Part shown: piece by piece, positions 7,919 to 15,377 of the stretch
Layout: every line of letters begins with the position of its first letter
Numbering within the stretch: the stretch's first letter is position 1
Position numbers and translations under genes: made by a program
The notes under the pieces: model-generated
The model's input: only the letters and a program-made list of their open reading frames with translations
Told to the model about the DNA's origin: nothing
The model's database searches: none
Source of the DNA: JBIIUJ01 sp044340025
GTDB taxonomy: Bacteria > Pseudomonadota > Alphaproteobacteria > Caulobacterales > Aquidulcibacteraceae
Direction of reading: 5' to 3'
NCBI GenBank assembly: GCA_044340025.1
Contig: JBIIUJ010000023.1
Location: 1 to 25,452 of the forward strand
Length of the DNA: 25,452 nucleotides

Positions 7919-9454
7919 ATGACAGCACGCATCGTCACCTGGGCGTTCGAAGGCTGCGCCGCGCGGCGGGTGGACGTGCAGGCGCAGCTGACGGATGGTC
8001 TGCCCAGCTTTGTGCTGGTCGGTCTCGCCGACAAGGCTGTAGGCGAGAGCAGGGAACGTGTGCGCGCCGCCTTTGCCGCCCTTGGTCTTGCGTTGCCGCC
8101 CAAGCGCCTGATCGTGAATCTTGCCCCGGCCGACCTGCCGAAGGAAGGCAGCCATTATGATCTGCCGATCGCGGCGGCCGTTCTGTGCGCCATGGGCGTG
8201 CTGCCGCAGGATGCGCTCGATGGTCTGTCTGCGCTTGGGGAACTCTCGCTGGACGGGCGCATCGTGGCCACCAACGGCGCTTTGCCGGCAGCTATCGCGG
8301 CCGCTGACGCTGGCCTTGCTCTCCTGTGCCCGGCTGATTGCGGCTCCGAGGCGGCATGGGCGGACGGCGCGGTTCTGGCTGCGCCCAGCCTCATGGCTTT
8401 CATCAATCATGTGCGGGGACTGACCGTTCTCACGCCGCCGGCGCCCGGCGTGGTCGAGGAGGGGCCCGCCCTGCCTGATCTGGCCGACGTGCGCGGCCAG
8501 GAGCGCGCCAAGCGCTGCCTAGAGATCGCTGCGGCCGGCGGCCACAACTTGCTGATGATCGGGCCTCCCGGCTCGGGCAAAAGCATGCTGGCCGCACGCC
8601 TGCCGGGACTGCTCCCACCGCTCACGGCGTCGGAATTGCTCGATCTCTCCATGGTGCATTCGGTCGCCGGGCTGATCGCCAAGGGCGCCCTCACCCGCAG
8701 CCGACCGTTTCGCTCGCCGCACCATTCCGCCTCCATGGCCGCCCTCATCGGCGGCGGGACGAAGGCCAAGCCGGGGGAGGCCTCGCTTGCGCACCACGGC
8801 GTTCTGTTCCTCGACGAATTGCCGGAGTTCAACGCCCAGGCGCTCGACGCCTTGCGCCAGCCTTTGGAGACCGGCGAGATCCAGCTGGCGCGCGCCAATC
8901 GTCATGTCGTGTATCCTGCTGCTTTCCAGCTCGTGGCGGCGATGAATCCGTGCAGATGCGGCGGCGCGCCCGGCGCGCTCTGTCGCAAGGTTCCCCACTG
9001 CCAGGCCGACTATCAGGCCCGTGTTTCCGGCCCGCTGTACGATCGCTTCGACCTGGTGATCGAAACTCCCCCCGTCACGCCGGCTGATCTCGCCTTGCCG
9101 CGCGGACCGGAGGGCACGCGGGAGGCGGCTGCGCGGGTGGCGGCGGCGCGGACCCGCCAGAACGATCGGGCCGAGGCGCTCGGGGCGCAACCGCCTCCCC
9201 TCAACGCACGCTTGCAGGGCGCCGTGCTGGAAGCCGCCGCCCCGCTGGATGCCGCCGGCCGCTCTTTGATGGATCAGGCCGCGCTGCAGCTGCGGCTTTC
9301 TGCGCGCGGTTATCATCGCACGCTCAAGGTCGCCCGCACGATCGCCGACCTCGATGGGGCGGAGCGGATCGCCCGGCTGCACGTGGCCGAAGCGCTCTCC
9401 TATCGGCGGGTGGAGCCTGCGGTGGCGAAGAGTTTTGAAACCGCCAGGCTTTAG
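7919..9454 (+). CDS. comM: ComM/YifB family AAA+ ATPase (Mg-chelatase-like)
   Basis: ComM is a hexameric AAA+ helicase that promotes branch migration during natural transformation and recombination. The 511-residue product has the N-terminal domain with GLPSFVLVGLADKAVGESRERV (a conserved family block, residues 28-48) and NLAPADLPKEGSHYDLPIA. The Walker A is GPPGSGKS (215-222) and the Walker B is VLFLDE (295-300). A cysteine group follows (Cys345, Cys347, Cys355, Cys361), then the C-terminal lid. The ATG at 7919 gives the usual family N-terminus; the longer open frame from 7823 overlaps the LexA box. Its position under that box suggests SOS induction. The hybrid kinase gene follows after ten bases and may share its transcript. 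Confidence 0.95.
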   Translation: MTARIVTWAFEGCAARRVDVQAQLTDGLPSFVLVGLADKAVGESRERVRAAFAALGLALPPKRLIVNLAPADLPKEGSHYDLPIAAAVLCAMGVLPQDALDGLSALGELSLDGRIVATNGALPAAIAAADAGLALLCPADCGSEAAWADGAVLAAPSLMAFINHVRGLTVLTPPAPGVVEEGPALPDLADVRGQERAKRCLEIAAAGGHNLLMIGPPGSGKSMLAARLPGLLPPLTASELLDLSMVHSVAGLIAKGALTRSRPFRSPHHSASMAALIGGGTKAKPGEASLAHHGVLFLDELPEFNAQALDALRQPLETGEIQLARANRHVVYPAAFQLVAAMNPCRCGGAPGALCRKVPHCQADYQARVSGPLYDRFDLVIETPPVTPADLALPRGPEGTREAAARVAAARTRQNDRAEALGAQPPPLNARLQGAVLEAAAPLDAAGRSLMDQAALQLRLSARGYHRTLKVARTIADLDGAERIARLHVAEALSYRRVEPAVAKSFETARL

Positions 9455-9464
9455 GCTGCCCGCC

Positions 9465-11132
9465 ATGTCTTTGCCTGACGCGCTTGCTCCTTTCGCCGGC
9501 TGGTCTGATCCAGTCTTCCTGCTCGATGCTGACGGGGGCCTGATTGCATCCAACAGCGCTGGGCTTGGCTTGGCGCCGGGGCCTGCTGATCAACGTGCGC
9601 CCTTGCCGGGCGGGCGCGCACTGGCGTTCCGCCGCAACGAGGGTGAGGATGCGCGCGCCAAGACGATGCTGTTCGCCACGCTCAGTCATGAGATTCGCAC
9701 GCCGCTGAATGGCATTCTCGGCATGGCAGGGCTGCTGGACATGACGCCGCTTGCCGATGCGCAGCGGTCCTATCTTGCCGCGATCCGTCACTCCGGCGAT
9801 CATTTGCTCGGCCTTCTCAACAACATCCTCGATTTCGCCAAGCTGGAAGCGGCCACGATCGAGCTGGAAGAGATTGCGTTTGACCCTGCCGCGACCCTTC
9901 AGGCGGTGGCCGAACTCATGAGCCCGCGTGCGCGTGAAAAGGGCCTCGATGTGGAAGTCGCGCTTGCCTCCGACCTGCCCGCGCGCTTGCGCGGCGACGA
10001 TGGCCGTCTGCGCCAGATCGTGACAAATCTGGTCTCCAACGCCGTCAAGTTCACCGAGACAGGCGGCGTTCTGGTCTCGGCCTCCGCCGAGCCAATGGCG
10101 GACGGCAAGGTCGGCCTTGCCATTGCGGTGCGCGATACCGGCATTGGGATCCCGGCTGACAAGCTCGCCCATGTTTTCGAGGAATTCGCCCAGGCGGACA
10201 GCTCCCACACGCGCCGGTTTGGCGGTACGGGCCTGGGCCTCGCCATCGTGCGCAAGCTTGCCGCCGCGATGGGTGGAACCGTCGGGGTGGAAAGCGCGCC
10301 GGGGGCAGGGGCCGTTTTCACCGTGCGCTTGCCGTTCGCGGTCGATGTCGGACCGCAGCCGTCGATGGATCTGTCGGGCCTGACCATCGGGTTGGTGACC
10401 CGCTCCGGCATTGTCGCCGATGCGGTCGCGGCCCTGCTGGCTGGCACAGGAGCGCGCCTCCTGACCTGTGCACAGCTTTTGACGGTCGGACCGGTCGATC
10501 TCCTGCTCGTCGATCACGAGACAGGGGCGCTGGAAGAGGCGATCGCGCTGGGCGCGCCGGTTGTGGCCCTCCTGCCACAGGAAAGGCGTGACGCGATCGA
10601 GGCTGCCAAAGCCGCCGGCGTTGCGGCCTATCTGGTCAAGCCGTTGCGCCCGGCGGCGGCGATCGCGCGTCTGGCCAAGGTTGTGCGCGGCGGCGGCGAG
10701 CAGGCGGAAGATGAACGCGCCCGGGCCACGGCGGCGCGCGGCGCGCGCGTGCTTCTGGCGGAAGACAATCCCATCAACGCCTTGCTGGCGCGCGCGCTGC
10801 TTGAGCGCGAAGGGTGTGCGGTCCTGACAGTAGGCACAGGCCGCGAGGTGCTCCGCGCGCTTGCCGACGCCGCCTACGACATTGTCTTTCTTGATCTTCA
10901 CATGCCGGAGATGGATGGGTTTGAAGCTGCGGCAGCGATCCGCGCCTTGCCTGCCCCGCGCGGGCGAACACCGCTGATCGCGCTCACCGCCAATGCGATG
11001 GAAGAGGATCGCCGCGCTTGTCTCGATGCGGGAATGGATGATTTCATTCCCAAGCCTCTGGAAGCTGAACGGCTTCATCAGCTGATCGCCCGCTGGACGG
11101 CGCACGCAGAACGCGCCACGGTCGCAGCCTGA
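9465..11132 (+). CDS. Soluble hybrid histidine kinase with pseudo-receiver and receiver domains
   Basis: The 555-residue protein has no membrane segment. Residues 1-50 look like a shortened PAS-type input (VFLLDADGGLIASN). The dimerisation helix carries SHEIRTPLNG with phospho-acceptor His75. The ATPase domain has NLVSNAVKF, DTGIGIP and FGGTGLGLAIV. Residues about 305-405 have a receiver-like fold with LLLVD (Asp350) and VKP (Lys392) but lack the acidic pair, so this looks like a pseudo-receiver. Residues about 427-545 form an intact receiver: Glu433-Asp434, phospho-acceptor Asp477 in FLDLHMP, Thr508, Lys530. No response regulator or phosphotransferase is adjacent, so the output is unknown. 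It starts ten bases after comM. The signal sensed cannot be inferred. Confidence 0.92.
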   Translation: MSLPDALAPFAGWSDPVFLLDADGGLIASNSAGLGLAPGPADQRAPLPGGRALAFRRNEGEDARAKTMLFATLSHEIRTPLNGILGMAGLLDMTPLADAQRSYLAAIRHSGDHLLGLLNNILDFAKLEAATIELEEIAFDPAATLQAVAELMSPRAREKGLDVEVALASDLPARLRGDDGRLRQIVTNLVSNAVKFTETGGVLVSASAEPMADGKVGLAIAVRDTGIGIPADKLAHVFEEFAQADSSHTRRFGGTGLGLAIVRKLAAAMGGTVGVESAPGAGAVFTVRLPFAVDVGPQPSMDLSGLTIGLVTRSGIVADAVAALLAGTGARLLTCAQLLTVGPVDLLLVDHETGALEEAIALGAPVVALLPQERRDAIEAAKAAGVAAYLVKPLRPAAAIARLAKVVRGGGEQAEDERARATAARGARVLLAEDNPINALLARALLEREGCAVLTVGTGREVLRALADAAYDIVFLDLHMPEMDGFEAAAAIRALPAPRGRTPLIALTANAMEEDRRACLDAGMDDFIPKPLEAERLHQLIARWTAHAERATVAA

Positions 11133-11145
11133 CGCAATCGCGAGT

Positions 11146-11161
11146 CCCGGCCCCTGCCGGG
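11146..11161 (+). terminator. GC hairpin between the kinase and ampG genes
   Basis: CCCGGC (11146-11151) pairs with GCCGGG (11156-11161) around a CCCT loop, in the 51-base gap between two co-directional genes. No T tract follows, so it may be a weak terminator, an RNA-stabilising stem or chance. Confidence 0.3.
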
Positions 11162-11183
11162 GCGCGCCCTCACGAGTGCTTGC

Positions 11184-12944
11184 ATGGCCGACGCCACTTT
11201 CGACACGCCAGCGCCCCGCTCCGGGATCGCCGCCTTTCTGGAGCGCTCCGCGCTCGTGATGTTCGGGCTCGGCTTCGCCGCCGGCATGCCGAACCAGCTC
11301 GCCAACACCGCTCTGGTGATCTGGCTGCGCGAAGCCGGGGCGTCGCTGGCGCTGATCGGTCTCATCACGCTTGCGACCCTGACCTACGCGCTCAAGTTCC
11401 TGTGGGCGCCGGTCGTCGATCGTGTCGCCATTCCCGTTCTCGACAAAGCATTGGGCCGGCGCCGGTCCTGGATGCTGGTCACGCAGGTGGCCGTCATCTT
11501 TGGGCTTTTGCTGCTCGCCACGCGCGACCCCGCGACCGGCTTCACCGCAGCAGGGGACGCCACCGCCGCCTTCATTCCCTTTGCCGTCATCACGGTGCTG
11601 ATCGCGCTGGCAGGCGCCACCCAGGACATCGCGATCGACGCCTGGCGTATCGAGGTCGCCAAGGACGACGCCCGCCTCAGCGTGCTGACGGCCACCTATC
11701 AGTGGGGCTATCGCATCGCCATTCTGTTGTCGGGCGCGCTGCCGCTGTTCATCGCGCAATGGATCAATGGCGACGACTACGCCTGGGCCGGATGGGCGGT
11801 GGCCTATGCGGCCATGGCCGGGTTCATGCTGTTTGCCGTGTTCGCTACGCTTTCAGCGCCGCGCGAGGATGCCGCGCCAGCCCCGCGCTGGGTGGCGCCG
11901 GCCGATATCCCCGACCGGCCTGCGTTTGAGGCGCTGGAGTGGGCAGGCCGGCTGGCGCTCATGGGCTTTGCCGCCTGCCTGCTGGGCGCGGGTCTTTCCG
12001 GGCGGCCAGACCCTATCGCCTGGCTGGTTGGGGGGCTTTATGGCGGGATCGAGCCGATGCGCGAGGCCTTCGCCGCGCGGCCCTGGGGAGTCTGGCAGCA
12101 GTTTGGCTATGTGATCGCCGGCCTTGGGCTGCTGGCGACCGCCTGCATGGCGATCCCGGGGGTGCGCACCAAACCCGCCGCCTATTTCAACGCGGCCATG
12201 GGCGAGCCGTTGCGCGATTTCTTCCGTCGCTATGAAAGCGTGGCGACGCTGATCCTCGTTTTCATCTGCGTCTATCGTATCGCCGACTTCATTTTGAACC
12301 TCGCTTCCACCCTGTATCTCGACGCAGGCTTTTCCAAAGACGAGATCGCCACGGTGCAGAAATTCTTCGGGGCGGCGATGTCTGCGCTGGGGGCGGGATT
12401 TGCGGCCTGGGCCGTGCTGAAGATCGGGCTCTTCAGATGCCTGATCATCGGCGCGTTTCTCCAGCCGCTGTCCAATCTCTGCTTCTGCCTGATCGCCCTG
12501 AATGGGGCCCAGACCCACCTGCTCTATCTGGCCATCGCCGTCGACAACATCTCCAACATGTTCGCCGGCACATGCCTGATCGTCTATATGTCGCGCCTGA
12601 CCCAGGAGGGCTTTACCGCCACCCAATATGCTTTCTTTTCATCGCTCTATGCGATGCCAGGCAAGCTGATCTCGGCCCTTTCCGGTCGGGTGGTGGAAGG
12701 CGCAGCCCAGGCGAGCAACGGCGGTTATCTCAGTTTCATCACGCCCTGGTTTTCCAACCTTCCGGCCGACGCCTTCGTGGAAGGCGCAGAGAAGCTGGGC
12801 GTTGCGCCGGCGAACCTCGCTGCGGGCTACGCGACATTCTTCTTCTACTCGGCCCTTATCGGGATTGTCGGCGTGGTGGCGGCCTTCGTGATCGCCAATG
12901 GCCGGGCCCGCGAGGTGATGGAGAAGCGCGCCGCCCCCGCATAA
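11184..12944 (+). CDS. ampG: AmpG-like muropeptide permease (MFS)
   Basis: AmpG imports GlcNAc-anhydroMurNAc peptides through the inner membrane for cell-wall recycling; in some bacteria it also feeds the signal for beta-lactamase induction. The 586-residue protein is a major-facilitator membrane protein of the AmpG group. It begins with GFAAGMPNQLANTALVIWLREAG, then ALKFLWAPVVDR and the loop LGRRRSWM, then ATQDIAIDAWRIE, all typical of AmpG. Hydrophobic helices run throughout. The length exceeds E. coli AmpG (491) and is close to the longer Pseudomonas type. No beta-lactamase or ampR gene is near. It converges on maeB with a 14-base gap. Specificity is inferred from family. Confidence 0.88.
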   Translation: MADATFDTPAPRSGIAAFLERSALVMFGLGFAAGMPNQLANTALVIWLREAGASLALIGLITLATLTYALKFLWAPVVDRVAIPVLDKALGRRRSWMLVTQVAVIFGLLLLATRDPATGFTAAGDATAAFIPFAVITVLIALAGATQDIAIDAWRIEVAKDDARLSVLTATYQWGYRIAILLSGALPLFIAQWINGDDYAWAGWAVAYAAMAGFMLFAVFATLSAPREDAAPAPRWVAPADIPDRPAFEALEWAGRLALMGFAACLLGAGLSGRPDPIAWLVGGLYGGIEPMREAFAARPWGVWQQFGYVIAGLGLLATACMAIPGVRTKPAAYFNAAMGEPLRDFFRRYESVATLILVFICVYRIADFILNLASTLYLDAGFSKDEIATVQKFFGAAMSALGAGFAAWAVLKIGLFRCLIIGAFLQPLSNLCFCLIALNGAQTHLLYLAIAVDNISNMFAGTCLIVYMSRLTQEGFTATQYAFFSSLYAMPGKLISALSGRVVEGAAQASNGGYLSFITPWFSNLPADAFVEGAEKLGVAPANLAAGYATFFFYSALIGIVGVVAAFVIANGRAREVMEKRAAPA

Positions 12945-12964
12945 AGGCGTGGCGCGCCTTATTT
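12944..12964. terminator. Candidate bidirectional terminator between ampG and maeB
   Basis: AAGGCG (12944-12949) pairs with CGCCTT (12955-12960) around TGGCG, in the 14-base gap between convergent genes. It is followed by ATTT on the plus side and preceded by AAA-type bases on the other. The stem is only six pairs, so the strength is uncertain. Confidence 0.4.
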
Positions 12965-15238
12965 GCGGGGCGGCGGGTTCACATTGTAGGCGGCAAGCGT
13001 CGCCATCGTGACGATGTCGGAAACCGAGGCCGAAAGCGGCGCGATCTGGATCGAGCCTTTCAGTCCCACCAGGAGCGGGCCAACCACGGTCGCCCCGCCC
13101 AGGCTCGCCATCAGTTTCGTGGCGATCGAGGCTGAATGGATCGCCGGCATGACCAGAACATTGGCAGGCTCGGACAGGCGCGAAAACGGATAGAGCCGCC
13201 GCGTGTTGGGGTTCAGCGCGACATCGGCGGCCATTTCCCCCTCATACTCGAACTCCACATCCTCGCGCCGATCGAGAATGGATACCGCCTCGCGCACCTT
13301 TTCAGAGCGCTCGCCCATCGGCCGGCCGAAGGTGGAGTAGGCAAGAAAGCCCACCCGTGGCGTGAAGCCCAGCTGACGGGCGGCCCCTGCCGCCATCATG
13401 GCGATCTGGGCGAGTTCCTCCCCGCTCGGGAGTTCATGCACGTTGGTGTCGGCGATGAAGATCGGCCGGCCGCCGGCGATCACGATCGACATGCCGATCG
13501 GCTTGGCCCGCCCGGCGGTGTCCACCGCCAACAGAACATCGGTCAGCGCCTGATCGTAGGTGCGCGTAACCCCAGTCACCATGCCATCGGCATCGCCGAG
13601 CGCCACCATGCAGGCGGCGAAAACGTTGCGGTCCTGATTGACGAGCCGCTGGCAATCGCGGGCAAGATAGCCGCGCCGCTGCAGCCGGCGATAAAGGAAG
13701 TCGGCGTAATCCGGATTTCGGTCCGAAAGCCGGGCGTTCATGATCTCGATGTCGGAACCTTCCGGAATCCCTGAGAGTTCCATGTTGCGGCGCACCAGGT
13801 CTTCGCGCCCGATCAGCACCGCCTTGCCAAGCTCCTGGCTCTGGAAGGCGTAGGCTGCGCGGATCACGGCAGGGTCCTCCCCTTCGGCGAAGACGATCGT
13901 CTTCGGCCGTAGGCGGACGGTCTCCTGGAGCCGCTGCATCAGAGAGGCCGCCGGATCGAGCCGCTGGGCGAGGGCCGCCTTGTATCGCCCCATATCCTCG
14001 ATCGGCTTGCGCGCCACGCCGGTATCCATGGCGGCTTGCGCAACTGCCGGGGGCACATGGCTGATCAGGCGAGGATCGAACGGGGTCGGGATGATGTAGT
14101 CCGGGCCAAACACCAGCCTGCGGCCATGATAGGCGGCGATCACCTCGTCGGGCACATCTTCGCGGGCGAGATCGGCGAGCGCCTTGGCGGCCGCAAGCTT
14201 CATCTCCTCGTTGATCGTCCGTGCCCGGACATCAAGCGCGCCGCGGAAGATATAGGGAAAGCCCAGGACGTTATTGACCTGGTTGGGATAGTCCGAACGC
14301 CCCGTAGCGACGATGGCGTCGGATCGAACCGCGCGCACGTCTTCGGGGGTAATTTCCGGGTCCGGATTGGCCATGGCAAAGATGATCGGGTTCGGCGCCA
14401 TGGAGGCGACCATCGCCTGCGTCACTGCGCCTTTCACCGAGAGGCCCAGAAATACATCCGCGCCCACCATGGCGTCGGCGAGCGTGCGGGCTTTGGTCTC
14501 CACCGCATGGGCGGCCTTGAACTGGTCCATCCCCTTCTCGCGCCCGCGATAGACCACGCCCTCGCGATCGGTGACGAGCACATTGTCGTGCGGCACGCCA
14601 AGCGTCTTGATGAGCGAGATGCAAGAAAGGCCCGCCGCACCAGCGCCCGAGACCACGACCTTGATGTCGCGGATGTCGCGCCCGGTGATGCGGCAGGCGT
14701 TGATCAGGCCGGCGGCGGCGATGATGGCGGTACCATGCTGGTCGTCATGGAAAACAGGGATGTCCAGCAGCTCTTTCAGCTCGCTCTCGATGATGAAACA
14801 CTCCGGGGCCTTGATATCTTCAAGGTTGATGCCGCCGAAGGTGGCCCCGATATTCTTCACCGTCGTGATCAGTTCGTCAGTGTCTCTCGTGGTCACTTCG
14901 ATATCGATGGAATCGATATCGGCGAACCGCTTGAACAGGACAGATTTGCCCTCCATCACGGGCTTGGAGGCGAGCGCGCCGAGATCGCCAAGGCCCAGAA
15001 TGGCCGTCCCGTTGGAGATCACCGCCACCAGGTTGCCTTTGGACGTATAGTCGTAGGCGGCTTCCGGGTTTTCCGCGATCGCAAGCACAGGCACGGCCAC
15101 GCCCGGCGAATAAGCCAGCGACAGGTCGCGTTGCGTCGCCATCGGTTTGGTTGGCGTGATGGCGATTTTTCCGGGCTGGGGCGACTTGTGAAACTGGAGG
15201 GCTTCTTCGTCGGTGAACGTTTTACGCTCGGTCGTCAT
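12959..15238 (-). CDS. maeB: NADP-dependent malic enzyme with C-terminal phosphotransacetylase-like domain
   Basis: MaeB oxidatively decarboxylates malate to pyruvate, making NADPH. The 759-residue protein is the long bacterial form. The malic-enzyme N-terminus includes LSLAYSPGVAVP, then FGGINLEDIKAPECF, DDQHGTAIIAAAGLINA and the nucleotide-binding VVSGAGAAGLSC. From about residue 430 a phosphotransacetylase-like domain follows (IVFAEGEDPAVIRAA, then GATVVGPLLVGL). In this family that domain is regulatory rather than catalytic. I set the start at the ATG at 15238 (MTTERKTFTDEEAL), which matches the family; the open frame runs further but into the mutS control region. It is divergent from mutS with a 139-base gap. 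Confidence 0.96.
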   Translation of the reverse strand: MTTERKTFTDEEALQFHKSPQPGKIAITPTKPMATQRDLSLAYSPGVAVPVLAIAENPEAAYDYTSKGNLVAVISNGTAILGLGDLGALASKPVMEGKSVLFKRFADIDSIDIEVTTRDTDELITTVKNIGATFGGINLEDIKAPECFIIESELKELLDIPVFHDDQHGTAIIAAAGLINACRITGRDIRDIKVVVSGAGAAGLSCISLIKTLGVPHDNVLVTDREGVVYRGREKGMDQFKAAHAVETKARTLADAMVGADVFLGLSVKGAVTQAMVASMAPNPIIFAMANPDPEITPEDVRAVRSDAIVATGRSDYPNQVNNVLGFPYIFRGALDVRARTINEEMKLAAAKALADLAREDVPDEVIAAYHGRRLVFGPDYIIPTPFDPRLISHVPPAVAQAAMDTGVARKPIEDMGRYKAALAQRLDPAASLMQRLQETVRLRPKTIVFAEGEDPAVIRAAYAFQSQELGKAVLIGREDLVRRNMELSGIPEGSDIEIMNARLSDRNPDYADFLYRRLQRRGYLARDCQRLVNQDRNVFAACMVALGDADGMVTGVTRTYDQALTDVLLAVDTAGRAKPIGMSIVIAGGRPIFIADTNVHELPSGEELAQIAMMAAGAARQLGFTPRVGFLAYSTFGRPMGERSEKVREAVSILDRREDVEFEYEGEMAADVALNPNTRRLYPFSRLSEPANVLVMPAIHSASIATKLMASLGGATVVGPLLVGLKGSIQIAPLSASVSDIVTMATLAAYNVNPPPRK

Positions 15239-15377
15239 GCAGGCCTGGCCCTCGTTCTCTCGTCGCCACACCCCTAAAGGCGTGCGCTTGGCGGAGCAAA
15301 TGCAAAGGCGGGGCCGTGCGGCGAAGGCCATGCGCCACCCCCTCCCGCCAGCGCGCCCCGACCGGTAGTGTGGCGCC

